A stretch of 64,000 bases of DNA, taken from assembly GCF_023100945.1 (NCBI RefSeq), contig NZ_CP064689.1, forward strand, positions 6,988,001 through 7,052,000, in the 5' to 3' direction. This DNA comes from Bradyrhizobium sp. 200. GTDB taxonomy: Bacteria; Pseudomonadota; Alphaproteobacteria; Rhizobiales; Xanthobacteraceae. The notes beneath the pieces were generated by a model. The model was not told the DNA's origin. It saw only the letters and a program-made list of their open reading frames with translations, and made no database searches. The translations under genes and the position numbers were made by a program. How positions within the stretch are numbered: the first letter of the stretch is position 1; each line of letters opens with the position of its first letter. Below are positions 45,413-54,775 of the stretch, one piece after another.

Positions 45413-46245
45413 CCCCAGCTGCGATATCAACGCAATCGCGGTGAACCGTCAAAAAGGCCGGCCTTAGCCAATCCAGGCGGGCGTTCTCTTGTCACCCGCA
45501 ATCACTCCGTCTCCGCAACCCCACCAGCTCCGACGGCGCTACCATCGTGCCAATGGAGGCAAATAATGGCAGCTTGACAGCACCTCGCAATTAAAGGGCC
45601 GATTGACAAAAACACCGCTGAGAGGGAGGGACTTGGACTTTGCATCATACGGACAGCCACAACGAAATCTCACTGCTCGCAAAGGCCCTGTCCGGCGTTG
45701 ACATCTCCATATCAACGACGCGCATCAATGCACGTCGATCTTCATAAATGTACCGCACGTGCCAGAGCGGCCCTATGTCCGGAGTGAGGCTGAAATCGCT
45801 AGAATCAAGCGCTCTCGCGCGATCATTCGGACAGCCTCACTGCTGCTCATTGGCAAGGAGAACGCCGCATCGATGAGTGCCGCCAAGCGCACGCCAACTG
45901 CGAGTAGCGCGGGTGCAATGCTGTCGCCGTGAACGCGCCGCAGGTTGAGAAGATTGCTGCGACGGCGACTGGATCTTTCAAAGGTACCTATGCTGGCGTC
46001 TGTCTCGGTGTCTCCGATTGCGAGCTAACGGAGCGGCCTACGGCCAGCATTGCTTCCACGCCCGTCGTTTGGCGCGCCGTTAGATACGCCCACTGAGGCG
46101 GTCATTGGACTCTCCATCTTTCGGTACCAAAGAACGAGGCGGCGCGTTCGGCGGCTGTTTTGCCGAAGGTTGAATCGTCGACCTCATCCGTAATGCCGTG
46201 CTCCATGAGCATGTCCTCAAGATCGGGGCCGGAATGATGCCTTTG
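45413..46245. other. No recognisable gene (about 830 bp)
   Basis: No frame above 60 codons has family resemblance on either strand. It may contain the right end of the IS110 relic and non-coding debris. Confidence 0.35.
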
Positions 46246-47281
46246 CTATTGGTAGTTCATCTTGTTCACAAGCGTGCAATATTGATCGCCCTGCTTGGAA
46301 TCTGGCGCGTACTCAAAAACCGCGTCGCCGGCACCGTTCTCTTCCAGGAAGTTGATCACGGACAACGCGTTGACCGACTCTGGACCGACGGGCTCCAGAC
46401 TCTTTTAACCGATCTGCATCACGTCCTCGATTTCGAGATCGTCGAAGCTGCCGGGAGTCTTGCGCGGGTCGGATCCGAAGATGGAGAGCGTGCCTGCGCC
46501 GGCAGGGCCGGTGATCGAGGCATACTCTTTATCGGCAAACGCATCGCCGGCCATCAGGATGGTCTCCAGGCCTTTGTCGCGCATCCCGCGCAAGATTAGG
46601 CCTGCCTCCTGATGACAGCCGCCGACGTAGACGCGATCGATGTTCTCGGCCTTCAGCCGCGACACGATGGCGTTAAAGTCCTTGTCGCCCTTGGTGTAGG
46701 ACTCGTAGAGCTTTTCGCTCATGCCGGCCCTGTTGAGCGCCTTCTTGGTCTCGTCCGCCAGGCCCTTGCCGTAAGTCGGCTTGTCGTTGAGGATCGCGAT
46801 GTTCTTGCCCTTGAAATTCTTCGCAATGTAGTCGCCGGCGACCTGGCCCTGCTGGTCGTCGCGGCCACAGACCCGGGCGACGTTCCACCGCTTGCGCTCG
46901 GTGAACGTCGGATTGGTGGCGTGATCTGCAGGACGTTGTTCTCGACATAGGCTTCCGAAGCCGGGATCGATGACGACGAGCAATAATGACCGGCAACGAA
47001 CGGGATCCTCTTGCTGCCGATTTTCTCCGCGAGCGACCGCGCCTGTTTCGGATCGCAGGCATCGTCCTGGAGGGCGAGCGGGAGCTTCTTGCCGAGCACG
47101 CCGCTGGAAGCGTTGATCTGCTGCACCGCACATCTCGGCGCCATTCTTCATCTGCCGGCCCAAGGCGGGCTCGGCACCGGTCATCGGTCCCGCCACCGCG
47201 ATGACGATGTCCTCGCGAATGCCGCTGTGGAGAGCACGAGTGATGCGCCAAGTGCCAGGCCGATGAGCTTGAGTGATTTCA
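46246..47281 (-). pseudogene. Branched-chain amino-acid ABC transporter binding protein (LivK-like), broken
   Basis: The relic starts MKSLKLIGLALGASLVLSTA, a signal peptide, then shifts frame into DIVIAVAGPMTGAEPALGRQ, DDACDPKQARSLAEKIGSKR, PFVAGHYCSSSSIPASEAYV and NPTFTERK, then GDYIAKNFKGKNIAILNDKP, SYTKGDKDFNAIVSRLKAEN and ITGPAGAGTLSIFGSDPRK, all LivK/HAAT blocks. The last 65 codons (FDDLEIEDVMQIG, stop, then KQGDQYCTLVNKMNYQ) are not typical of the family and recur at 24196-24350. Two or more frameshifts and one stop are present. Confidence 0.85.
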
Positions 47282-47510
47282 TGGGTCCTCACAGTTATCA
47301 CTCTTGTCTTGGATTCGCGGCCTTAAAGTCCAGATTGTTTTCCTGCCGGCGGCGATCCCAAAGCTCGTCATCAACAATATGGCAAGGTGCGCGCTGGCAA
47401 TCGAATATCCCGCTATCGGCGTGGCCACTGCCGCTTTGATTGACCAGCATTCGGGCGCGCTCACCGTCGCATCGTCCTGAGTAGACCTGCTCTTGCAAAT
47501 CTCGAAACCG
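47282..47510. other. Short intergenic stretch without a gene
   Basis: About 230 bp upstream of the binding-protein relic, with no recognisable coding or regulatory motif. Confidence 0.3.
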
Positions 47511-47779
47511 TCAGCGCGATTGCCATCCATGTCGCTCGAAAACGTAGATCGGATTGATACCGCAATAGGCGTGTGTGCCGGATGCACTGGCCACGCACTG
47601 GCTGTAGGTCGAAAACTGGCAACTGCAGGATAGCCCCAGATACGTCCTTGCAGGCAATAAACATCTAGTCGAGCCGGCGGCATGTATCCCGAACGGTGCC
47701 GCTAGGCGGCGGTCGAGCCCGGTCCAAAGCCGACCAGGACAGGAAAAGCGAGCACAACGATGAACAGCACGTAGCGCAT
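47511..47779 (-). pseudogene. DUF3551-type small secreted protein, broken
   Basis: From the ATG at 47779 there is a signal peptide (MRYVLFIVVLAFPVLVGFG), an in-frame TAG, then RLDVYCLQGRIWGYP and, after a one-base shift, CQFSTYSQCVASASGTHAYC followed by GINPIYVFE and a stop. The cysteine pattern and GINP end are those of the small DUF3551 exported proteins common in Bradyrhizobium. Confidence 0.75.
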
Positions 47780-47914
47780 GAGACCTTTTGACTGCGTTAA
47801 ACTTGCTGAAGGAACGATACCCGATTGCATGCTCTCATCTTACTCAATCGCAAATGGCCAGCCGCTCCCACCAGACCCACTAGAAGCTTGAGCCTGGATT
47901 GAGCCGATATATCA

Positions 47915-48295
47915 TCAGCACAAAAAGAGCAGCTGTCTCGCCTTGGCCCGAGGATAAAACAGCCCGCCTCTGCCGAAAGGCTGAACTTCTAGTCGGAGAG
48001 GCCCCTGCAGAAAACTTGTCGCCCGGAAGCAGAAAGTTTTAATATCTGCCGGCATCCATCCAGTAGGACAACGAACGGGGCGCCACGCAAAGAGAAAGTC
48101 GTCGCAGTAAGCAACCGCCAGCGCACGCCCTCCACAAGCGATGCTAGGGTCGTACAGATGCCGCTGAGGGACAAGACTTACAAGCATCTCGCGAGCATCG
48201 CTGCACGACAGGAAGCGGTCGATGACTTCGTTTTTGGTAAATTCGGTGTTCGCGAATTGACCGAGTTCGCCAACAGGTTCACTGCGCTCAGGCAT
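47915..48295 (-). CDS. Hypothetical protein, doubtful
   Basis: A 126-codon frame (MPERSEPVGELGQFANTEFT start) with no recognised domain. The content, including CSDAREMLVSLVPQRHLYD and PTGWMPADIKTFCFRATS, is plausible for a protein but there is no clear ribosome-binding site and no conserved neighbour. It could be chance. Confidence 0.3.
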   Translation of the reverse strand: MPERSEPVGELGQFANTEFTKNEVIDRFLSCSDAREMLVSLVPQRHLYDPSIACGGRALAVAYCDDFLFAWRPVRCPTGWMPADIKTFCFRATSFLQGPLRLEVQPFGRGGLFYPRAKARQLLFLC

Positions 48296-48420
48296 CGCCT
48301 AGAAAAAATTCGCTTGAAAGTCGCTCTGGATTTCTGAAGACCAAAGTGCACGATGCCCAGAAACGGTGCGCTGCCTAGCTTGCGTTGCGATGTAGGAAGC
48401 AGACCATGGTCGGAGGTACC

Positions 48421-48843
48421 ATGTCTTACCGATTTCCAGTCTTCGAGGTTTTCTTAAAGCAGCGCGGGCGAAGGTGGCTGTGGTCGGTCTGCACGACCGA
48501 AGGCACGCTGGTAATGACGGGTTCAAGAAGCAGCCGATCTGCTGCCAACTATGAAGCCAATAGGGCGCTTTTTCTGTTGCTGAGCGTGCCATATCGTTCG
48601 CGACGTTCGGCTCGAGCGATCCAAGCTACCAACAGAGGCTCCCGCTCGGCGCTCGCTTCCGCCCAAACTTTAGAGCTACGTGACCTTCGAGAAATGGCCC
48701 GCTCGTCGGCCACGATCGTCAGAACGGGCTCGCCGGTACGGACGGAAGCCTGGTTGCGAGCAACATCGCTGGCGCGTCGGCGGACGCAGAAAGCAGTACG
48801 CATCCGTTATGGAATCGAACTTACTCCGTCTCGCGTGAGATGA
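48421..48843 (+). CDS. Small conserved hypothetical protein
   Basis: The first 65 residues (MSYRFPVFEVFLKQRGRRWL, VCTTEGTLVMTGSRSSRSAA, NYEANRALFLLLSVPYRSRR) resemble short proteins I associate with rhizobial symbiosis islands: basic, with a W-x-W core and no signal peptide. The remaining 75 residues are Arg/Ser/Thr-rich and may be a readthrough extension after loss of the original stop. The ATG at 48421 is preceded by GGAGG-like sequence (GTCGGAGGTACC). The function is unknown. Confidence 0.55.
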   Translation: MSYRFPVFEVFLKQRGRRWLWSVCTTEGTLVMTGSRSSRSAANYEANRALFLLLSVPYRSRRSARAIQATNRGSRSALASAQTLELRDLREMARSSATIVRTGSPVRTEAWLRATSLARRRTQKAVRIRYGIELTPSRVR

Positions 48844-49106
48844 TGTCGCTTTGGCAAGGTCCGACGCACAATTCGATGTTAGCGAAATTCATTTTCGCGG
48901 CGCGAAACGTCGAGGCTGCACAGCCGTTCTCCTCATAGCGTGTTGCTTCAAAAGCTCTGACTAGAAAAGTGAGGAGCCCCGCTCCATTGAGACAAAGGGG
49001 CCGCTCCCCTGCCCTGAAAGCGGGCAGCCACGCTGCCGAGAAACAGCGCGCTACTATGCACACTCGTTTTCCGCTGGCTAGTAATTCGGACGGCTCGCTC
49101 AGAGAC

Positions 49107-49244
49107 TCACGGGCGCTCCGATTCTCGGCCCTCGGCGCTCTCTACGACGTTGCGTAAGACAATTTCAGAAAGCCACACCGCCAGCTGTTTGAGATACGCA
49201 ATCTCTTGCTTGCAGCGCTCCAGCTCGCGCTGTTCGTCTGTCAT
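49107..49244 (-). CDS. Small coiled-coil protein (45 residues)
   Basis: A short frame from the ATG at 49244 reads MTDEQRELERCKQEIAYLKQ, LAVWLSEIVLRNVVE, with heptad-like Leu/Ile spacing that predicts one amphipathic helix. AAGTGAAG lies about 9 bases upstream. I associate such short proteins (MTxEQRELERxKQEIAYLK) with Bradyrhizobium. Its function is unknown. Confidence 0.6.
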   Translation of the reverse strand: MTDEQRELERCKQEIAYLKQLAVWLSEIVLRNVVESAEGRESERP

Positions 49245-49842
49245 CGCGGATACTTCACTTCCTACTTGCCGTCATGATTTATTTAGAACCTTTTATCGAC
49301 CGAGTGGTCTTTGAACGAACACTCGGCTGACGCTAACATGGCTTAACGGTTTACTGGCGCGAAAGGGACCACTCCCTTAGCGCGAACGAAGCTTCGCCCT
49401 GTATCGGAGTCTCGAGAGCCTCAAGATCAACAGATCTGCACGTAACGTACAGAGCGCCCCCTTAATTCCGGTACCTGCAGCAACCGCAATGCTTACTTTC
49501 GTCCGAATCGTACCAACGCCTGGCCCCTATTTTTAATTTGCGCTAAGGGGGGAGCCGACCAAGGATGGAGACACTGGCATATGACGCCGCCTGATTTGTC
49601 CGCCCTAGCAACAGTGGTCGGGAGTCGCTCTGCTGAGAGTCACGAGGCCATCCGGCGGCCTTTGTCGTTATGTGCTTGGCGTCGTGAGGCTCCGTATGGC
49701 GTTGGCGGCAAGGATCCCGCGCGATGTTAGACGCTGCTTCGTCAGCCGTAAGCGCAGAGCCAATTACGTGTGACAAGCGGTCACCGCAGCGTGATCACGC
49801 AAATCTGTTGTCCTCCTAGCGTGCAACGAGGCAGGCGAACGG
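49245..49842. other. No convincing gene (about 600 bp)
   Basis: This is upstream sequence of the DUF6894 gene. A 77-codon minus frame exists at 49543-49776 but has no coding signature. No promoter was identified with confidence. Confidence 0.35.
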
Positions 49843-50046
49843 ATGGCTCGTTTCTATTTCAATCTCGAGGGAAAGCAGAATGTCTACGACCCCGCCGAGC
49901 TGGCGTTCGACAACGAGCTGCAAGCCTTCCGTGCGGCAGAACGCCTAGCAAAGGACTTAGCGATCGCTCAACCTCCGCTGCGAGGTACCACCTGCGTGGT
50001 CGTTACACGCAGGGACCGAGGCGAGGCCTACTACGTAAGCGTGTGA
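49843..50046 (+). CDS. DUF6894-type small protein
   Basis: A 67-residue protein: MARFYFNLEGKQNVYDPAEL, AFDNELQAFRAAERLAKDLA, TTCVVVTRRDRGEAYYVSV. The MxRxYF start, the acidic D-x-x-E/D after the first strand, the helix and the terminal YYVSV strand are the hallmarks of the DUF6894 family, abundant in rhizobia and suspected to act in stress or signalling. GAGG lies about 11 bases before the ATG. It is complete and apparently monocistronic. Confidence 0.82.
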   Translation: MARFYFNLEGKQNVYDPAELAFDNELQAFRAAERLAKDLAIAQPPLRGTTCVVVTRRDRGEAYYVSV

Positions 50047-50516
50047 TCGGCGCCGTTAGCTCAAACAAACTCCAGGCTATTGCTGTGCTAAGGTGCCCGA
50101 CGGCCTTCATGCGACCAATCACGGGCTTGAAGCCTGAGCGGCCCCTAGCCCGCTGCCGTCTCAATTTGTCGCAAGGCTATGCCGCGAACGTCGTCTTTAC
50201 CGCCTCGGAAGCAATTTCCACCCGTTGTTGAAGCTTCTGGGGGCGCCTAGCCCTGAACGTCCTATCGCGATCGCTTGCCATCCGCACTCAAATCGGATTT
50301 TCAACGAAGGACGCGCTACACCATGACACGGTCGCGCTATGCAGCACAGGATAACTTGCGTCATCGCTCAAACAGTGGCTTTCCGCCATTTTCACAATCA
50401 GAAACCAAGGCATGCGTCGGCACCACCGTGATTTCAGCGGATCGGCAGCGGCGATCGGCATTGGATCGAAAAGTGGCGCGGCACTATCCCTGATCTACTG
50501 GCAACGACTATAGGTG
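50047..50516. other. No recognisable gene (about 470 bp)
   Basis: Short frames only; nothing with a ribosome-binding site or family resemblance. Confidence 0.35.
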
Positions 50517-51090
50517 CTAAGTGGCCGGTGCCAGTTGTGGACGCGAATGCTCACTCGAACGAACCTCAATCCCCGCGCCGCTCAATGTAGCGATCGAAAA
50601 GAAGCGCCAATTGCCGTCTATATCTCTCACCCAACCGGGGAGCTGGCCTCCGGTGTTGAAGCTGGTGGTATTGGCGAGCAGCAGAGAGCCTTCCCTTCTA
50701 AGAACTCTGACCATCTCTGCGATCGCCGTTCGGATATCGGGGATTTCATCAGCGAGGATAGCTTACGACACCGGGTCGCACAACTTGTTCGGAAAGTCGG
50801 GCCATCCGCGCGGCTAATGCAATAGTAGTCTTCGTCTTGATGCCTTCATGCTGAATCAGAGCTTCTGTCGGTTCTATTCCCCGTTTTGATTCCAAATGCT
50901 CCAAGCATGCGACGGAAACGTCCTTCGATACAGCCGACATCCAGCGCAATGCGTAAACCTCCTTTGGTCACACGCCCGATCATTGCATCGAGCACAAATT
51001 TGCCGCCAAAGTCGCAGTCAGTACCAATGTGGGCGATCCAATCAGATCGCCGCTTTATCCGTTTGTCATAGGGGTTCTCCCTCACAATAA
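50517..51090 (-). pseudogene. SAM-dependent methyltransferase, frameshifted with internal deletion
   Basis: The minus strand reads WIAHIGTDCDFGGKFVLDAM, GLRIALDVGCIEGRFRRMLG (motif I, with Ile replacing the second Gly of GCGEG), then in another frame GIEPTEALIQ, and much later MVRVLRREGSLLLANTTSFN, GQLPGWVRDIDGNWRFFSI. The order is that of a class I methyltransferase, but the central part between the ribose-binding acidic residue and motif III is lost. It is unrelated to the intact enzyme at 24627-25409. Confidence 0.78.
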
Positions 51091-51253
51091 AGGCGCTGAT
51101 GGCGCCGATTTTAAAAAGCATCAAAGAAATAAAAAACAGGATTGGGTCTATTCCGCTGATGTCGCTTCTACGCGCGCACTGTCTGCCGCAGCGACTAGGT
51201 GGATTGTTCGCGCACCATTGCAAACACGCTTGTTTCCACGGGTACACAAGGTC

Positions 51254-52018
51254 TTAGTTGCGGAAGCCGTAGAGGGCAGCAGACGTCTCGCCAAGGATCT
51301 GCCGTCGGGCCTGCTCGTCGGTATGACCTCCCCAAGCCACTTCAGGCTCTCCGCATAGGATGGCGCATAGGCGTGGGCCACCATCACGTGCGGCCACTCA
51401 GATCCCCACAGCAGCTGTTCCGGCCCAAGCTCGTCCAGCATCCTACCCACAGCTGCCTGGGCCCAGTCATCTGGAACGCGTCCGATTCCCGATAGCTTCA
51501 CCCACACCTCAGCGCTCTTTGCGAACGCCAGAAGCCGCTCCAGGCGCGGATCCCAGACGGGATCGCGGGCGCTTTCCGCAAGTCCGAAGCCTCGGAACAC
51601 CAAGGCGATGGCCGTCGGCCAGGAGCAGTTCTGCCAGGTGCTCACGTCCTTCGACGCCCCCCCAGACCTCCAAATGGAAGCCCAGCTGAAGGGCAACCTC
51701 GAGCGACTCGGCCAGTGGATCAGGATCCTCAAGAGTGAGCGCCACGCCCACGGCGCCGGATCGGCCCCACCCCTCCAGAACCTCAGAGGCAACCGGTTGC
51801 ACGAGGGGCGGAATGAGCCGCACCGGCATTCGGGCCTGGCTCGCCTGAGCGAAGAGCTCCGTCGGGTCGCCGTTCATGGAAGCGGGCTGGACCAAGACCA
51901 GCCCAGTGATCGCGCAGTCGCGCGCGGCGTCTTCCAGCTTATGAAAGGAGCCGTCGATGATGGGCGCGACCCGCCGGGCCTCTCGGCGGAAGGCGTGGAC
52001 CTCGCAGTCGATCCTCAT
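51254..52018 (-). pseudogene. Amidohydrolase (TIM-barrel, PDC hydrolase-like), frameshifted
   Basis: The N-terminal two thirds from the ATG at 52018 are in frame: MRIDCEVHAFRREARRVAPI, ITGLVLVQPASMNGDPTELF, VEGREHLAELLLADGH. A shift near 51605 leads to IALVFRGFGLAESARDPVWD, VWVKLSGIGRVPDDWAQAAV, QLLWGSEWPHVMVAH (the conserved W-G-S-D/E-W-P-H block of these hydrolases), and a second shift to TDEQARRQILGETSAALYGF and a stop at 51254. Only two indels separate it from a working 254-residue enzyme, so inactivation is recent compared with other relics here. Confidence 0.85.
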
Positions 52019-52257
52019 GATGCACCTTCCCCGCAGGGCACAGCCTGCAGAGCATCCGCCAGGCCGCAGCTCACCTGGACAAGCGGATCCGAGAAGCTGG
52101 CGCGGCGGGCATAAAGACCCTCCAGCTTCTGCTCGATGAGGCGGCGGACGACGTCCCGCTGCGCGTCTGGTCCGCGGAGCTCAGCCGCCATGATCTTGCC
52201 GCCCAAGATGGAACGCTCGCGCACCATGGCAAGTACGGTCTCGCTGTAAATGCTCAT
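52015..52257 (-). CDS. Small protein upstream of and coupled to the amidohydrolase relic
   Basis: An 80-residue frame (MSIYSETVLAMVRERSILGG, DVVRRLIEQKLEGLYARRAS, VQVSCGLADALQAVP) whose TGA overlaps the amidohydrolase ATG (ATGA), so the two were co-translated. No domain is recognised. The helical pattern could be a small subunit or regulator of the hydrolase. Confidence 0.5.
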   Translation of the reverse strand: MSIYSETVLAMVRERSILGGKIMAAELRGPDAQRDVVRRLIEQKLEGLYARRASFSDPLVQVSCGLADALQAVPCGEGAS

Positions 52258-52454
52258 TTTGTTGTTTGCTCAGCGATGTAAGTTTTCGTTGCGAAAAGAC
52301 GAGCCTGTGGCATTGGCACAACATGGTCCTCTGCACTGGATGTGTATCGCCTACACGAGTCCGCCGAGCTTAAGCCGAGGGAGATCGCTCAGCCGTAGAC
52401 GGCTCGCCGGCATATGCTGCTGTGTTGATCCATAACATCGAGGCCGCCCCGACC

Positions 52455-52682
52455 TCAAACCAGCACGACGCCGCAGTCAATAAGGCCGCGAGTCCAAGAG
52501 GAACGAGATCGTTCGTATCGAGCGTAGATGTCCCTTAGCTGGCAGCGTCGATAGCAATCGTAGTCGCAATATCCTCTCCGCGTTGCCATATCTCGTACGT
52601 ACCCTGGACCTAAGGACCGAGAACACTCGGTGCAGGTTCTGTCGCCGCGCGGAGTCCTATGATTCACGAGCACAAATTTCAT
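52455..52682 (-). CDS. Small Cys-rich hypothetical protein
   Basis: A 75-residue protein: MKFVLVNHRTPRGDRTCTEC, SRSLGPGYVRDMATRRGYCD, YDCYRRCQLRDIYARYERSR. Two CxxC/CxxxC-like pairs (CTEC and CDYDC) suggest a zinc knuckle. Similar short proteins with NHRTP-R-G-D-TCTECSRSLGPGYVR occur in Bradyrhizobium, to my knowledge. The function is unknown. Confidence 0.6.
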   Translation of the reverse strand: MKFVLVNHRTPRGDRTCTECSRSLGPGYVRDMATRRGYCDYDCYRRCQLRDIYARYERSRSSWTRGLIDCGVVLV

Positions 52683-52909
52683 AGCGTGGGCCCATTAGCG
52701 TGCTCGATTCCGGTTTTGGATCTTGCCAGCGATCCGAGCATTCGCGGTCGCACTGACGATCGGGGCAACCGCAGATCAAGTGCAACAATCATAACTCTTC
52801 GCGTTTGCCTCTTCCGAGCTGATCACAGCAAGGCAGCCCCGAAAACAAGTTTGTGCGTGATAACTAATGCACTCTCCTTCACAGTCTGTCCGGTACTCGG
52901 TGGCATTTG
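52683..52909. other. Short gap without a gene
   Basis: No recognisable feature lies between the two small Cys-containing proteins. Confidence 0.3.
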
Positions 52910-53095
52910 TTATGCCGCTCGCAACCAGCGAAGCCTTTTATGATCGGCCTCCCGCCGCGCCCTGAAGCGGCCGACGCATTTCTTGGAGCAAAGGGCCGTT
53001 CGCCAGGAGTAGTAGCGGATCAACCCGAACTTTCCGCCGCACATTGCGCAGCACCTTACTGAATCGTGCTGGGAACTATGGGAGCTGTTGCGCAT
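52910..53095 (-). CDS. Small zinc-ribbon-like hypothetical protein
   Basis: A 61-residue protein with CCAMCGGKFGLIRYYSWRTA followed by LCSKKCVGRFRARREADHKR. The CxxC...CxxxC pattern and the conserved WRTALCSKKC block indicate a zinc-binding fold. It is basic at the C-terminus, compatible with nucleic acid binding. It is alone between non-coding stretches, and the assignment rests on the cysteine pattern. Confidence 0.6.
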   Translation of the reverse strand: MRNSSHSSQHDSVRCCAMCGGKFGLIRYYSWRTALCSKKCVGRFRARREADHKRLRWLRAA

Positions 53096-53344
53096 TCTCG
53101 CCTCCTGTCGGCGTTACGTGGATAGCCCCTGCAATTTTCCTGGCCGCAATACGCCGCCCGCACGTGAAGTGCGGCATCGGCGACACCAAGTCTCGCGATA
53201 TGTACGAACACCGAGCAAGAGGTTGACTCTGATGCGCGCTTCCTTCGAAGCGGTGCGCTCCTTAGGAGCGCTTCGCTGGCCGGCATTGCCCGGCCGCGTC
53301 CTTCGACGGATTTCAACTGACCGGAGCCGGTGGGCCTCGTATAG

Positions 53345-53440
53345 CAGCGCTCGCCTGGAGTCATCAGCGCCACCTCTTGCTTTCGCGCGGTCAAGAGGGC
53401 GGCAATCTGATTCCCCCCAGCTGCTTGATATGCATGGTCA
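53345..53440 (+). repeat. Dispersed repeat flanking the Crp-type gene, copy 1
   Basis: About 95 bp including TCAGCGCCACCTCTTGCTTT and CTGCTTGATATGCATGGT. A diverged second copy in the same orientation lies at 54680-54775. The two flank 53705-54397. Confidence 0.6.
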
Positions 53441-53704
53441 TCGTTGGCTATTAGGCGAGGACGCCGAGCTGGCAGCCGCCTAAGAACCGTGCGTTTCGTA
53501 CGTTGAGGCGCCTATTTGGCGCCGTCGAAATGATGCTGCCCAACTATCCGGAAATGTCACCGACGCATATGGCTGCACAGATCACTGCGACGCGTGCAGA
53601 CAACATCGTCGTCGGCAACTCGACGTTAAAATTAACGGTGAATCAGAAAGCCGAGCCGACCTTACTAGCGCGCCCACTATTTTGTTAGAAATCATGGACA
53701 CAGA

Positions 53705-54397
53705 CTAGGCATAAGCCTCTGAAATAAGTTTGTAACAGCCACATGCCGTTTGCTCGAGGTCCTTGCGTCCATCGATCTGCAAAACGCCCCGCATCTTGCG
53801 AACCAATCCTTGTTTTTCAAATTGGGTCAAGGTCTCCGTTACCCCAGCGCGGCGCAATCCCAGGACAGACGAAAGGTAGTCATGGGTGACTGGAAGCACA
53901 TGAGCTCCAAGGGCATCACTCGCCAAACAAATCCAGCTCGCAAGCCGCTTTTCGCGATCGTGCCGAACCCCGCATAATCCAGTGTGAGCGCAATGTAAGG
54001 CCAGCGCTTGAACGTACTGAAAAAGCTCTTTTCGAATTCCAGGACGCTCGGTCATCACCCGACACAAATCTTCGACACGGATCCTGAGCGCGTTTCCAGG
54101 AAAGAGCACAACAGATTGATGCGTCGAAAGATGCTCTCCCACAAAGAGCGAAGCGCCGACCGCTCCCCGGTTTCCTATCACCGCCGTTTCAAGAAAGCTC
54201 CCCGCCGCGACAATCCTTAGCGAGACGAGGCCCGACTCGATAAAATAGACATGATCAGGATGCCTTTTCGGCTCTTGCAGCACCATGCGTTCTTTCAGGA
54301 CGATCGGCTCAAGGAACTCTCCTATTGCCGCGAGGTCTTGACGAGAAATTCTCGTCAGAATCACGTTTTTGACAAAGGACCACGTGTTAGAAGCCAC
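53705..54397 (-). CDS. Crp/Fnr family transcriptional regulator
   Basis: A 230-residue regulator from the GTG at 54397 (VASNTWSFVKNVILTRISRQ). The cyclic-nucleotide-type beta barrel includes FLEPIVLKERMVLQEPKRHP, HVYFIESGLVSLRIVAAGSF and ETAVIGNRGAVGASLFVG. The C-terminal Crp_2 helix-turn-helix is VTHDYLSSVLGLRRAGVTET, LTQFEKQGLVRKMRGVLQI. No Fnr-type N-terminal cysteine cluster is present, so it is probably not oxygen-sensing through an Fe-S centre. The long open frame upstream of the GTG lacks homology. It is monocistronic and flanked by repeats; the target genes cannot be told. This subfamily is common in Bradyrhizobium. Confidence 0.88.
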   Translation of the reverse strand: MASNTWSFVKNVILTRISRQDLAAIGEFLEPIVLKERMVLQEPKRHPDHVYFIESGLVSLRIVAAGSFLETAVIGNRGAVGASLFVGEHLSTHQSVVLFPGNALRIRVEDLCRVMTERPGIRKELFQYVQALALHCAHTGLCGVRHDREKRLASWICLASDALGAHVLPVTHDYLSSVLGLRRAGVTETLTQFEKQGLVRKMRGVLQIDGRKDLEQTACGCYKLISEAYA

Positions 54398-54679
54398 CGT
54401 ACTAGGCTGGTTGAAGCATCTGCTGTGCGGCGGACATCCGCCGAGCTGTATCTGCGGACCTATCAATCGCGCGCGTGGCCGGTCATCTTGTGGTCCGTCT
54501 CCTGGCATGCGGATTTCTTCCGGTCGAGCCCCTGACTGTGACGAAATTTTGATTGCTGACTGTAACGACGTTTCAATCTTGATTAATGCAATGAGCGTCG
54601 TGTAGGCGCTCAAATCCCGCTTTCGAACGACCCCTTGTGACGGATTCCGACTGGCCAAGCGGGCGGGCGCATGTACCGG

Positions 54680-54775
54680 CCCCCGCTTGGAGCGTCAGCG
54701 CCACCAACTTGGCTTTGCGCGGTCAAAGGACGGCAATCCGATTTGCGCCTCCCGCTGCTTGATATGCATGGTTAC
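54680..54775 (+). repeat. Dispersed repeat flanking the Crp-type gene, copy 2
   Basis: Second copy of the repeat at 53345-53440, with GTCAGCGCCACCAACTTGGC and CTGCTTGATATGCATGGT; roughly three quarters of positions agree with a few small indels. Confidence 0.6.

Noticed and set aside
45413..46245. Possible RNA gene in an ORF-poor stretch
   Set aside because: No tRNA, rRNA or recognised small-RNA pattern could be seen; absence of frames alone is not evidence.
53503..53688. Small plus-strand frame with LPNYPEMSPTHMAAQ as a possible gene
   Set aside because: No ribosome-binding site, no family resemblance and no conserved neighbour.
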